DNA of 64,000 nt, taken from contig NZ_JACHGL010000001.1 in the NCBI RefSeq assembly GCF_014207505.1, positions 248,001 through 312,000 of the forward strand, given 5' to 3'. Position numbers and translations under genes: made by a program. Under the pieces are notes generated by a model that was not told where the DNA came from, did not search any database, and saw only the letters and a program-made list of their open reading frames with translations. This DNA comes from Leuconostoc carnosum (GTDB lineage: Bacteria > Bacillota > Bacilli > Lactobacillales > Lactobacillaceae). Below are positions 1 through 8,172 of this stretch, one piece after another (the first letter of the stretch is position 1; each line of letters starts with the position of its first letter).

Positions 1-359
1 TAGTTAATGGTAAGTTAAAAGGTTCATCTTGGATGAACGATACCACTGTACTCATGGCCAATGAGCACGGCATTTATCGATATATGGTTACGGGTCAAGA
101 AACCGTTGAATCCTCACAAGTAGCCATTTTAAATCCAACAGTACAACCCGAATTAACAATTATTAGTTGCCTTTTCCCATCAACTCAATATCGCATTATT
201 ACACATGCACATCTGGTTAAATCGTATGCATGGCAAGAAGCACCTAAAAGTGATATCAGTGAATTTAATTTAAAAATTCGTTCTACTAATGCCCGTGTTA
301 ATTGGTGGAATCCAGGCATTGAAGAAGGCGTTAATGGCGATGCTGGTGGTACGAAATAG
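1..359 (+). CDS. srtA: Class A sortase, C-terminal part (cut by window edge)
   Basis: The frame is open from base 3 at the window edge, so this is the 3' end of a gene whose start lies outside. The 119 visible residues contain the end of the sortase beta-barrel: the catalytic Cys in LTIISC followed about ten residues later by the catalytic Arg in YRIITHAHL, which is the class A arrangement (TLxTC ... R). Sortases are membrane-anchored cysteine transpeptidases that attach LPXTG-type proteins to peptidoglycan outside the cell. The His and the N-terminal membrane anchor are upstream of the window and cannot be checked. The tail after the barrel is about 40 residues long, with no second domain. 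The gene ends in a strong terminator shared with the convergent mevalonate kinase gene. Confidence 0.8.
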   Translation, partial: VNGKLKGSSWMNDTTVLMANEHGIYRYMVTGQETVESSQVAILNPTVQPELTIISCLFPSTQYRIITHAHLVKSYAWQEAPKSDISEFNLKIRSTNARVNWWNPGIEEGVNGDAGGTK

Positions 360-370
360 TCATATATTCA

Positions 371-421
371 ACCCTATAAAAAACACGCACTGTTTTAAAA
401 GTGCGTGTTTTTTATAGGGGT
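371..421. terminator. Bidirectional intrinsic terminator between srtA and mvk
   Basis: Inverted repeat with 21-base arms (371-391 and 400-420, one mismatch at the base) around an 8-base loop. It has A-tracts on one side and T-tracts on the other, so it can terminate both converging units. The last two codons and stop of mvk lie inside the right arm. Confidence 0.9.
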
Positions 422-1344
422 TGAATCCAAGTATTTTGAGCGCCAGATTTAGTTAGTGCATTGGCAATGGTAACTGCATCATTATTATTTTGAGCTAAAG
501 CAAACATCGCGCCACCAATACCGGCACCAGTTAATTTAGCACCGAGGGCACCGGCATGCATGGCAGCATTAACGAGATTGTCAAGTTTAGGATGAGAAAC
601 GCCTAATGACTGTAATTCATGATGTGCTGCAGTGAATAACATACCGGCGTGTTTTGGATTGTTTTGTGATAAATCAGTCCGAACTTTTTCAGCAATATGA
701 CCTAGATGTTCAATTTTATTCCAAGTACGATTATAGTCTGTTTCAAGCTGATTTTTTACAATGCTAATGGCATGCATTGTTTGACCATGAATACCAGTAT
801 CAGCAATGACTAAAGTACCGGTTAGTAACATGCTAAAGGGTGTCATTTCCTCATTTTTAACAAACCAAATTGGATCATTGGAGCTAACTGTAGCAGCATC
901 TAATCCAGAAGCTGAGCCGTGAGAAATGCCTTCTTCAATGTCGGTGAAATAGCGTAACTCATCAGCTGTCAATGACTCATCCATATAATTAAAAAAAGCT
1001 TTAATTATTGCAGTGGCAAAAGCTGCAGAAGCACCAAATCCACGTTCTTGTGGGATATTAGTATCAATAGTTAGTGTAAATGGCGTGACTTGAAGATGAA
1101 ATTTATTTAGCAATCGTAGTATTAACTGTCGTAAACCTTCAACATTTGCGCCTAGTTCACTTAGATCACCATGAAAGTTACTACTTTCAATGGTTTGTCC
1201 GCGAAAAGCGGGGCGTAATGTTGCAGTTACGGTAAGGTTAGTTAAGGGGATAGCTATGGCAGGTTGCCCATAGACGACGGCGTGTTCGCCGATTAAAATT
1301 ACTTTAGCATGGGCTTTACCCACACCAATCGTTTGACTAATCAT
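412..1344 (-). CDS. mvk: Mevalonate kinase
   Basis: GHMP-family kinase of 310 residues, the usual length. It phosphorylates mevalonate with ATP in the cytoplasm, the first committed step from mevalonate to isopentenyl diphosphate. Visible motifs are the N-terminal GKVILIGEHAVVYG-like segment (here KVILIGEHAVVYGQPAIAIP), the ATP-binding loop RGFGASAAFATAI near residue 95-110 and the C-terminal KLTGAGIGGAMFAL loop. In many lactic acid bacteria mvk is followed by mvaD and pmvk; here it stands alone, convergent with the sortase gene and divergent from dinG. Its final codons are part of the terminator hairpin. Start: the ATG at 1344 gives the canonical N-terminus, though the Shine-Dalgarno match (GGAGAAAAA) lies very close to it. 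Confidence 0.93.
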   Translation of the reverse strand: MISQTIGVGKAHAKVILIGEHAVVYGQPAIAIPLTNLTVTATLRPAFRGQTIESSNFHGDLSELGANVEGLRQLILRLLNKFHLQVTPFTLTIDTNIPQERGFGASAAFATAIIKAFFNYMDESLTADELRYFTDIEEGISHGSASGLDAATVSSNDPIWFVKNEEMTPFSMLLTGTLVIADTGIHGQTMHAISIVKNQLETDYNRTWNKIEHLGHIAEKVRTDLSQNNPKHAGMLFTAAHHELQSLGVSHPKLDNLVNAAMHAGALGAKLTGAGIGGAMFALAQNNNDAVTIANALTKSGAQNTWIQPL

Positions 1345-1409
1345 GTTTTTTCTCCAAATATCCTATACTATTGTACCGCAAAGTAATAAATAGTGTAAAA
1401 TAATAAGAG

Positions 1410-1469
1410 AATTGTGATGTTAACTTTGCTTGAAATTTGATTATTGCCAGCAAAGTTAACATCACAATT
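1410..1469. repeat. Perfect 21-bp inverted repeat in the mvk/dinG divergent region
   Basis: Bases 1410-1430 and 1449-1469 are exact reverse complements, separated by 18 bases. Each arm contains the self-palindrome GTTAAC. It is not followed by a T-run on the plus strand, so it is a poor terminator for rightward transcription. It lies between the probable dinG promoter (TAAAAT at 1396-1401) and the dinG ribosome binding site, so a dinG transcript would carry a 21-bp stem close to its 5' end. Function unknown: operator, RNA stabiliser or small-RNA structure are all possible. Confidence 0.8.
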
Positions 1470-1497
1470 TAAAAAACTTATGGAAAGGTGTTTTTTT

Positions 1498-3900
1498 ATG
1501 AATGCCAATGAAACCTTCGTCGTTGTTGATTTGGAGACAACAGGGCAAAGTGTGTCCAAGGGCGGACGCATTATTCAAATAGGTATGACATTTATTAAGA
1601 ATCGCAAGATTGTTGACCATTTTGATTCTTTTATTAATCCTGGTCGTTTAATTGATCGTAACATTCAACAATTAACGCATATTTCACAAAAAGATGTACA
1701 AAATGCACCGTATTTTGAAGAGTTAGCACCCTTGTTACAAAATTTATTGAAAGATACTGTGATTATTGCCCATAATGTTAATTTTGATTATCCGTACTTA
1801 AATGACGAATTTGAACGTTCTGGATTTCCGTTATTAACGGTATCGGCTATAGATACCGTGCAGTTGGCTCAGATTTTATTACCAACTGCACCAGGATACC
1901 GTCTACTAGATTTAACAACTTATCTGCACATTACATTGAACAATGCTCATCGTGCGAATGCTGATGCACACGCAACGGCATTATTATTTTTAAAGTTATG
2001 GCATAATGCTGAGCAATTACCACACAGTGTTCTACAGCAATTACAACAAGGCAATTGGCCACTTTTACGTCAGACACAAGATTTTTTACGGTTGATTAAA
2101 ACAAAGAATAAGCGTTCTGATCTTGAAATCGTTGATGGTATGTTCATCAAAAAGAAGATACTAGTTGCAAATGTTGAAAATCAAAAATTACCACAGTATC
2201 CGACATCGGTACATCAAAAATTTCAGCTTTTTGGCCGCTGGTTAACGCCTAATGAGGCTCAAAATGAACTGATGAATCGAGTGAATCAATTTATTTCTAA
2301 ACGTTCAGATGGCATTTTAACTGTTTTAACAGCTCCTAAAATTGGAAAGACACTGGGATATCTTGTACCGCTAATTTTAAATCGTGCATCACGACCGATT
2401 GTACTGTTAACCAACGATGAAAGTTTACAAATTCAGCAACTATCGCTGGTAGAAAAAATAACCAAAATACTCGATATCAAATGTAATAGTGCTATTTTGT
2501 ACGATGCCAAGAAATATATTGATATTAATCGTTTTGCAACCTTATTAGTGAACGATGAGGGCGTGAATCAAACACAAATTTTTAAAGCACGTGTATTGGT
2601 GTGGTTGACGCAGACAAACACCGGACTGCTTCATGAAATACAAGTAGGTGCTAATAATATTGATATGGTACCATTGATTTGTGGAGATGAAGAAAGTACT
2701 TATTTCAAAAGAGCACAAGCTAAGTCAAAACAAGCTGATGTACTTATCATGAATTTTGAAACCTATTTTAATCAAGCAACACAATTACGTCAGAATCGAC
2801 AGTTAAAATATTGGCCGATTGTCGTGATGGAAACACCAAGTCAGTTTGTGTCAAATTTAAAAGATTATTTCCATGTTGGCTTGCCGTTAACAGAAATTCA
2901 ACAAACATTAAAAGAACTGATTCATCGAGAAATAGTTGGACTAACTCACAAACAGCGATTATTTATTAAACAAGGTGTGAGTGAGGCTTTGAAAATAATT
3001 AAGCAAATTCACCAATCAAATAACACTGTAGCGAATCTCAAGCGTACGGAACGTCTTTTGATTGTTTTAATGCATTTAAGTGACATTATTAAAATTGGTT
3101 TTGTCTCTATACCAACAGCGTGGCATGATGCGGAAGTTCAACTTGTCAAAATTAAACGGCTGCAACAACAAAAAGACGTGATTTATACTGTGAATAAAGA
3201 ACAACTGGCTGATCAAATTGAATTCACGATATCATTTGATATTTTAGATCATCAAATATATCAAGATAAATTCATCAAACATATCCATAAACTATTAATT
3301 GTCAGTGAATATTTAGACAGTGATGTGAGTGAGTTTTTACGCGATGTGCCAAAAGAGATAACGGTTGAACGTGAGTTTATTCATAATGAAACAAAACCTG
3401 TGCAAGTTATCCAAATGCAAAAAGCTTCACCAATTATACACTTACAAGCGATAACGCAATATAGTCAGGGTGAGATATTAATGATTGTACCAGACGAGTC
3501 AAGAGTGAATCATTGGTACCAAAAGTTGCGTCACACAGTCACCACGAATTATAATGTGATTGCTGAAGGTGTGACAGGTAATCTGGAAAAAATCCAGCGA
3601 CAAAGTCATGCAGAGCAAGCCAATATTATGATTGTGACGCCTAAGATATTTATGACGATGTGGTTACGTGATCAGGAATTACCAGCAATTGTTATTGTAC
3701 CCGAAAAATCAGTATGGCAACCTGTGTCAAGGTTAGCCTTAGTATTAACACAAATGCAGCGGCATGAATCAGCTATGTTAATTACGCAATTAAATGCGAT
3801 GCAGCGTCATCGTTTCAAATCGCAAATTAATATTATGCCCAATTTTAATGAAAAGCAGAACATGAACCAGTCTTATAGCCAAATTTTTAAAAATTTTTGA
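1498..3900 (+). CDS. dinG: DinG-like protein: DEDDh exonuclease plus degenerate helicase domain
   Basis: 800 residues. The first ~165 form a DEDDh 3'-5' exonuclease of the DnaQ type: motif I DLETTG (Asp11, Glu13), motif II HNVNFDYPYL, motif III HRANADAHATA, all intact. The remainder aligns in position with the XPD/DinG helicase, but its ATPase motifs are eroded: the Walker A is APKIGKT (about residue 280) rather than the usual GTGTGKT type, the DEAH box position reads VVMETP (about 443), and no QxxGRxxR motif VI is present near the end. It is thus probably a nuclease with a non-helicase tail. The start at 1498 is chosen because GGAAAGGTG precedes it by 7 bases; a longer frame from a TTG at 1444 would run through the inverted repeat. 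It heads the dinG-ypmB-aspB-asnS-dnaD order known from Bacillus. Confidence 0.85.
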   Translation: MNANETFVVVDLETTGQSVSKGGRIIQIGMTFIKNRKIVDHFDSFINPGRLIDRNIQQLTHISQKDVQNAPYFEELAPLLQNLLKDTVIIAHNVNFDYPYLNDEFERSGFPLLTVSAIDTVQLAQILLPTAPGYRLLDLTTYLHITLNNAHRANADAHATALLFLKLWHNAEQLPHSVLQQLQQGNWPLLRQTQDFLRLIKTKNKRSDLEIVDGMFIKKKILVANVENQKLPQYPTSVHQKFQLFGRWLTPNEAQNELMNRVNQFISKRSDGILTVLTAPKIGKTLGYLVPLILNRASRPIVLLTNDESLQIQQLSLVEKITKILDIKCNSAILYDAKKYIDINRFATLLVNDEGVNQTQIFKARVLVWLTQTNTGLLHEIQVGANNIDMVPLICGDEESTYFKRAQAKSKQADVLIMNFETYFNQATQLRQNRQLKYWPIVVMETPSQFVSNLKDYFHVGLPLTEIQQTLKELIHREIVGLTHKQRLFIKQGVSEALKIIKQIHQSNNTVANLKRTERLLIVLMHLSDIIKIGFVSIPTAWHDAEVQLVKIKRLQQQKDVIYTVNKEQLADQIEFTISFDILDHQIYQDKFIKHIHKLLIVSEYLDSDVSEFLRDVPKEITVEREFIHNETKPVQVIQMQKASPIIHLQAITQYSQGEILMIVPDESRVNHWYQKLRHTVTTNYNVIAEGVTGNLEKIQRQSHAEQANIMIVTPKIFMTMWLRDQELPAIVIVPEKSVWQPVSRLALVLTQMQRHESAMLITQLNAMQRHRFKSQINIMPNFNEKQNMNQSYSQIFKNF

Positions 3901-3906
3901 TATAAT
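3898..3906 (+). promoter_or_regulatory. Extended -10 promoter for ypmB-aspB
   Basis: TGATATAAT, an extended -10 element with a perfect TATAAT, overlaps the dinG stop codon and stands 30 bases before the ypmB start. No convincing -35 is present 17 bases upstream, which is tolerated with extended -10 promoters. Confidence 0.6.
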
Positions 3907-3936
3907 AACATAGGACGTCGTAGGAGGTACAACATA

Positions 3937-4470
3937 ATGATGCAATTTAAAGATGATATTCGAATACGACAACCTAAGAAACGTGATCGTGTCCATTGGG
4001 CACGTATTTGGTTTATTTTAGTTGGCATCGGTATCATTTTGGCGGCGCTTAGCCTAGGATATTCTTACCTATCCCTTTCACCAATGCGTCATGAAGAAAA
4101 TCGTTTACAGCGATTGGTCAAAGAAAAAACGGACATTGCTACTGTGCAGAAAGTTAATGTCAATTATCGTCAACAAACAACTTATGCAGTCATAGGGACT
4201 ACAAGTTCTGGCAAAGAAAAAGTAGCCATTGTTCATGCAAAAAATAATAGTATCACAATGCATAATCGCAGTAATGGTATGAGCAATGACCAAATACGAC
4301 GACTTATTGTCAAAAATTATAAGCCTAGAAAAATATATTCAGTTAACATTAGTGAGTATAAACGTGCTTTGGTTTGGGAAGTTAGTTATAAAGGTGAGAA
4401 CGAAACCTTAAACTATGTGACTTTAGATTTTAAAACTGGTAAGCCTTATCGTGTTATTAAGGGACTTTAG
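3937..4470 (+). CDS. ypmB: YpmB-like membrane-anchored protein (DUF5590/PepSY-like)
   Basis: 177 residues. A basic N-terminus (about residues 1-22) precedes a single transmembrane segment (about 25-48, WFILVGIGIILAALSLGYSY). The rest is an extracytoplasmic beta-rich region ending in YVTLDFKTGKPYRVIKGL, typical of PepSY-type folds. Position between dinG and aspB matches B. subtilis ypmB, whose biochemical role is not known. AGGAGG lies 9 bases before the first ATG; two tandem ATGs exist (3937, 3940). The transcript probably continues into aspB, 19 bases downstream. Confidence 0.8.
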   Translation: MMQFKDDIRIRQPKKRDRVHWARIWFILVGIGIILAALSLGYSYLSLSPMRHEENRLQRLVKEKTDIATVQKVNVNYRQQTTYAVIGTTSSGKEKVAIVHAKNNSITMHNRSNGMSNDQIRRLIVKNYKPRKIYSVNISEYKRALVWEVSYKGENETLNYVTLDFKTGKPYRVIKGL

Positions 4471-4489
4471 TCTATTATAAGGAGAAAAG

Positions 4490-5671
4490 ATGATTTCAAA
4501 AAGAGCCCAAGGAATTAGCCCGGCTGCGACACTCGCAATGAGTAAATTAGCTAAAGATATGCAAACTGATGGTATAGATGTGATTAATCTTGGTGTTGGC
4601 GAATCTGATTTTCAGACACCTGAAAACATTACAACTGCAGCTATTGCAGCTATTCAAGCTGATAAGACCAGCTTTTACACACCAGCAGGTGGTCTTGATG
4701 AATTAAAGCAAGCGATTGTTGATGATGTCAAGCGACGCTATGATGCAGTGATTGCACGCAATAATGTCGTTGTAACAACAGGTGCAAAATTATCATTATA
4801 TGCATTAATGCAAGTATTAATCAATCCTAATGATGTTGTCGTTTCAGCAGCACCATTATGGGTGAGTTATGTTGAGCAAATTAAATTGGCGGGTGGGCAA
4901 CTAAAAACTATTCAGGCAAATAATATAGCTTTGAAACTCACACGAGCTGATTTGGAGATGGTGTCTGACCCCATTAAAGTTGTTATTGTCAATTCACCTA
5001 CCAATCCAACAGGTGCTGTTTATACAAGGGATGAGATTACTGATATTTTGGACTGGGCTAAAACACGTGATACTTATGTTATTTTAGACGAAATTTATGG
5101 TCAATTAGTTTATAATGGAACACAATTCACGTCGGGATTACAGTTACAGGAACTAGAGAATAGTCATATGATTATTGTCGATGGTGTTTCAAAATCTTAC
5201 GCTATGACCGGTTGGCGTATTGGTTGGACATTGGCTAGTTCAGAAATCATTGCTGCCATGAATAAACTTGTTGGACATTTAACTTCAAACCCTACAGCAG
5301 TAGCCCAATATGCAGCTATTGCTGCATTAACGGGACCACAAGATGCTATTGAAAGTATGCGGTTGGCTTATGAGCAGAGGTTAAATACAACATTTGATCT
5401 ATTAAATAACGTACCAGGACTTCATGTTGCAGTTAAACCACAAGGTGCATTTTATCTATTCCCCAAAGTGTCAGATAATATATTGTCAGCTGCCGGCGTT
5501 TCAAGCACGTATGAATTATCACTCAAAATTTTACAAGAAGCACATGTTGCTTTGCCAGCAGGTGAAGGTTTTGGAATGCCTGGTTACTTACGCATGGGTT
5601 ATGCAAAAGATCAAGCTGTTTTAGATGAAGCAATCCAAAGACTAACAATTTTTTTCAAACAATATATTTAA
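4490..5671 (+). CDS. aspB: Aspartate aminotransferase (class I/II, PLP-dependent)
   Basis: 393 residues, normal length for subgroup Ib aspartate aminotransferases (interconverting aspartate plus 2-oxoglutarate with oxaloacetate plus glutamate). The PLP lysine is in VSKSYAMTGWRIGW (Ser-x-Ser/Ala-Lys context), the cofactor-binding Asn in NSPTNPTGAVY, the Asp-x-x-Tyr in DEIYGQLVY, and the substrate-carboxylate Arg in GYLRMGYA near the end. AAGGAG precedes the ATG. Genomic neighbour asnS uses the product aspartate after amidation to asparagine, a conserved pairing in Firmicutes. Confidence 0.9.
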   Translation: MISKRAQGISPAATLAMSKLAKDMQTDGIDVINLGVGESDFQTPENITTAAIAAIQADKTSFYTPAGGLDELKQAIVDDVKRRYDAVIARNNVVVTTGAKLSLYALMQVLINPNDVVVSAAPLWVSYVEQIKLAGGQLKTIQANNIALKLTRADLEMVSDPIKVVIVNSPTNPTGAVYTRDEITDILDWAKTRDTYVILDEIYGQLVYNGTQFTSGLQLQELENSHMIIVDGVSKSYAMTGWRIGWTLASSEIIAAMNKLVGHLTSNPTAVAQYAAIAALTGPQDAIESMRLAYEQRLNTTFDLLNNVPGLHVAVKPQGAFYLFPKVSDNILSAAGVSSTYELSLKILQEAHVALPAGEGFGMPGYLRMGYAKDQAVLDEAIQRLTIFFKQYI

Positions 5672-5680
5672 TTTAAAAAT

Positions 5681-5775
5681 AGGAGAAAGGCGTTAAAAGC
5701 ATATAGCAATTCACAGCTGATTGTGAATAATTAATAGCAGATCAGTTATTGTATGTTTTTGCACACTACACAAAC
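5681..5775 (+). promoter_or_regulatory. Unusual asnS leader: displaced Shine-Dalgarno and hairpin
   Basis: A good Shine-Dalgarno (AGGAGAAAGG, 5681-5690) is not followed by a start codon in range. It lies about 90 bases before the only plausible asnS ATG (5776), which has no Shine-Dalgarno of its own. Between them is a hairpin with arms ATTCACA and TGTGAAT around 6 bases (about 5709-5728). A short frame GTG-AAT-AAT-TAA (5723-5734, Met-Asn-Asn) occurs on its 3' side. No T-box motif is seen. Confidence 0.5.
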
Positions 5776-7083
5776 ATGTCACAAGAAATACCTACAATTC
5801 AAATTATTGATGCCAGCAAATATGTTGGACAAACGGTTAAAATAGGCGCTTGGCTACGTCAAAAGCGTGGTTCTGGGAAGATTTCTTTCTTGCAACTGCG
5901 TGACGGTACGGCTTTTTTTCAGGCAGTAGTCGTAAAAGCCGATGTTTCGGAACAACTTTTTGAGCGCTCAAAGGGTTTGAAGCAAGAAACAAGTATGTAC
6001 GTTACTGGTGAAATTCACGAGGATACGAGATCGTCATTTGGTTTTGAGATGGCTGTTTCAGATATTGAAATTATTGGTGAAAGTCATGATTATCCAATTA
6101 CACCAAAAGAACATGGCACGGATTTCTTGTTTGATGAACGCCATTTGTATTTACGTCATTTAAAGCCGTTTGCGACGCTTAAAATCCGTAATACATTAGT
6201 TGCGGCTTCATATGAATTCTTCAATCAAGAAGGGTTTACCAAATTAGATGCACCATTCTTAACAGGATCAGCTGCCGAGGGAACCACTGACTTATTTGAA
6301 ACAGATTATTTTGGTGAGTCTGCATTTTTGGCACAAACTGGGCAATTATATGCCGAGGCAGGTGCTATGGCGTTTGGTAAAGTATTTACTTTTGGTCCTG
6401 CTTTCCGTGCTGAAAAGTCTAAAACACGTCGTCATCTGACAGAGTTTTGGATGATTGAACCAGAAATGGCTTTCACACACCAAGAAGAAAGCTTGGTTGT
6501 GCAAGAACGTTATATTGCGTTCTTGATCGAAAAGGTTTTGGAGAAAAATGATCAAGAATTAGATATTCTTGAACGTGATAAAGATTTATTGCGATCGTAT
6601 ACACAACTGCCTTATCCACGTGTGAGCTATGATGATGCCATTAAATTATTACAAGATAATGACTTTGACGTTGAATGGGGTGTAGATTTTGGTTCACCAG
6701 AAGAAACATTTTTGGCAAATCACTTCGCTAAACCTGTATTTATTATTAACTACCCGAAGGCAATTAAAGCATTTTATATGAAGCGCCACCCTACAAGAGA
6801 TGACATCGTCATTTCAGCTGATTTATTAGCACCAGAAGGTTATGGTGAAATTATTGGTGGTTCTGAACGTGAAGATAATTATGACTTATTGAAGGCACGT
6901 ATTGAAGAACAGAAGCTAGATATGGCCGAATATGAATGGTATTTGGATTTGAGACGTTATGGCTCAGTTCCTCATTCAGGATTTGGTCTTGGTTTAGAAC
7001 GTATGGTTACGTTTGTAACAGGTGAAGAACATATACGTGAGGCCATACCGTTCCCACGTATGATTAACCGATTACGTCCGTAA
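5776..7083 (+). CDS. asnS: Asparaginyl-tRNA synthetase
   Basis: 435 residues, class IIb aminoacyl-tRNA synthetase that charges tRNA-Asn. An N-terminal OB-fold anticodon-binding domain (about 10-115, with [23 protein letters not shown]) is followed by the catalytic core: motif 2 [21 protein letters not shown] and motif 3 [15 protein letters not shown] near the C-terminus. The ATG at 5776 gives the family N-terminus; a TTG at 5749 would extend it by nine residues without any ribosome binding site. See the leader entry for the odd 5' end. A terminator follows before dnaD. Confidence 0.93.
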   Translation: MSQEIPTIQIIDASKYVGQTVKIGAWLRQKRGSGKISFLQLRDGTAFFQAVVVKADVSEQLFERSKGLKQETSMYVTGEIHEDTRSSFGFEMAVSDIEIIGESHDYPITPKEHGTDFLFDERHLYLRHLKPFATLKIRNTLVAASYEFFNQEGFTKLDAPFLTGSAAEGTTDLFETDYFGESAFLAQTGQLYAEAGAMAFGKVFTFGPAFRAEKSKTRRHLTEFWMIEPEMAFTHQEESLVVQERYIAFLIEKVLEKNDQELDILERDKDLLRSYTQLPYPRVSYDDAIKLLQDNDFDVEWGVDFGSPEETFLANHFAKPVFIINYPKAIKAFYMKRHPTRDDIVISADLLAPEGYGEIIGGSEREDNYDLLKARIEEQKLDMAEYEWYLDLRRYGSVPHSGFGLGLERMVTFVTGEEHIREAIPFPRMINRLRP

Positions 7084-7136
7084 TGATTAGGCTAAGGCTA
7101 CGAACAATATGAAAACGTGGTAAACTTAAATAGAGT

Positions 7137-7167
7137 AAAAACGTCCAAGAACAACTTGGACGTTTTT
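7137..7167 (+). terminator. Terminator after asnS
   Basis: Arms AAAAACGTCCAAG and CTTGGACGTTTTT around a 5-base loop, ending in T5. It stops only a few bases before the possible dnaD starts, so dnaD must rely on read-through or a promoter inside this hairpin region. Confidence 0.85.
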
Positions 7168-7199
7168 CAAACGGGTTGATGAATACATTTGGTGGAATG

Positions 7200-7838
7200 A
7201 TGACATTAGACAAGCGGGTACAGCAATATATTCAATCTGGACATACGAGTATTAGTAACGATTTATTATTGCACTACCAAGAAATAGGAATGGATAATGA
7301 TGATCTTGCACTTTACTTGCAAGTTATGCGTATTCAAAATCAAGGGGACACAGCGACACCACAGGTTTTAGCAAGTCTGTTACATGTGACAGAAAGTACT
7401 GTTATTACTCGCTTAAAGAGCTTGATTACGCGGGAACTGATGGTTATTTCTGCCACGAGTAAACAAGTAGAAACGTATGATTTCACACCACTAGTTGAGA
7501 AATTACTACAAGGTCAGCAAGTAGCTGCTCAGTCAATGATTTCAGATGGTAAGTCTGTACGTCGGGAAATTTTTCAAACCATAGAGGTGGAGTTTGGCAG
7601 ACCATTAACACCAATGGAAATGCAAACCATAGGGCATTGGTTTGATCAAGACCATTTTGAGCCTGAACTGATGTTATTAGCTATACAAGAGGCTGTTGCT
7701 AATAATGCGCGTAGTTTGAGGTACATTGAAACAATTTTGGTGAATTGGAAGCGAGATAATGTTCGTACACCTGCACAGGCACAACTTGCCAAACAAAAAC
7801 GTCGTGGTGTAACTTATACTTACGATAATTTATTTTAA
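7200..7838 (+). CDS. dnaD: Primosomal protein DnaD
   Basis: 212 residues. DnaD acts with DnaB/DnaI in loading the replicative helicase at oriC and at restarted forks. The N-terminal winged-helix domain (about 1-110, with TPQVLASLLHVTESTVITRLKSLITREL) and the C-terminal DnaB/DnaD fold (about 115-195, FEVEFGRPLTPMEMQ-like region and the WKRDNVRT helix) are both visible. Start: in-frame TTG 7176, ATG 7179, ATG 7197 and ATG 7200 are all possible; 7200 best matches the length of the B. subtilis N-terminus and has GGTGGA just upstream. nth, which often follows dnaD, is absent here; a small gene on the other strand overlaps its 3' end by 9 bases. Confidence 0.87.
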   Translation: MTLDKRVQQYIQSGHTSISNDLLLHYQEIGMDNDDLALYLQVMRIQNQGDTATPQVLASLLHVTESTVITRLKSLITRELMVISATSKQVETYDFTPLVEKLLQGQQVAAQSMISDGKSVRREIFQTIEVEFGRPLTPMEMQTIGHWFDQDHFEPELMLLAIQEAVANNARSLRYIETILVNWKRDNVRTPAQAQLAKQKRRGVTYTYDNLF

Positions 7839-8114
7839 AATAATGTATGGCTTGTCGTGTGTCAAATCAAGATGAAAACCAAAGATTGGTTGACAGGTTT
7901 CTGAAAATAGTTGCGTATTGTTTGACATTTCGCGTAACCGTGTTGTTAGTTGTGATAAGCTCATCGCATAATGTCCTGGAACGAGCAGTATATTAGAATG
8001 ATCAGGAGCATAGTTGATTTGAGAAATAGCAAGGATTTCGGTCTCTTTTTGCCAGTATATCAGACTATCTGGTGACATATATTGTGTGAGTTCTTCGAAA
8101 TTATTTAGTTTCAT
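7830..8114 (-). CDS. Small hypothetical protein, possibly from a leaderless mRNA
   Basis: 94 residues, not recognised. No signal peptide or membrane segment; mixed polar composition (about 34 percent charged and amide residues). It is convergent with dnaD and overlaps its stop by 9 bases, and divergent from the rRNA methyltransferase gene. The sequence just before the ATG on the minus strand reads TATACTATAATTATG, so the -10 box abuts the start codon and there is no Shine-Dalgarno, which would fit a leaderless transcript. Could be a conserved lactic-bacterial protein of unknown function; a chance ORF cannot be excluded. Confidence 0.6.
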   Translation of the reverse strand: MKLNNFEELTQYMSPDSLIYWQKETEILAISQINYAPDHSNILLVPGHYAMSLSQLTTRLREMSNNTQLFSETCQPIFGFHLDLTHDKPYIILK

Positions 8115-8172
8115 AATTATAGTATATAGGAAAAACGAATAGTTTAAAATATTCGATTAAGAAGGAAATTTC

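Noticed and set aside
1444-1497. TTG start extending DinG through the inverted repeat
   Set aside because: The ATG at 1498 has a well-spaced Shine-Dalgarno and matches the exonuclease N-terminus.
5749-5775. TTG start extending AsnS by nine residues
   Set aside because: No ribosome binding site and the extension is not part of the family N-terminus.
5681-5775. T-box upstream of asnS
   Set aside because: No T-box motif or antiterminator/terminator pair in the 105-base spacer.
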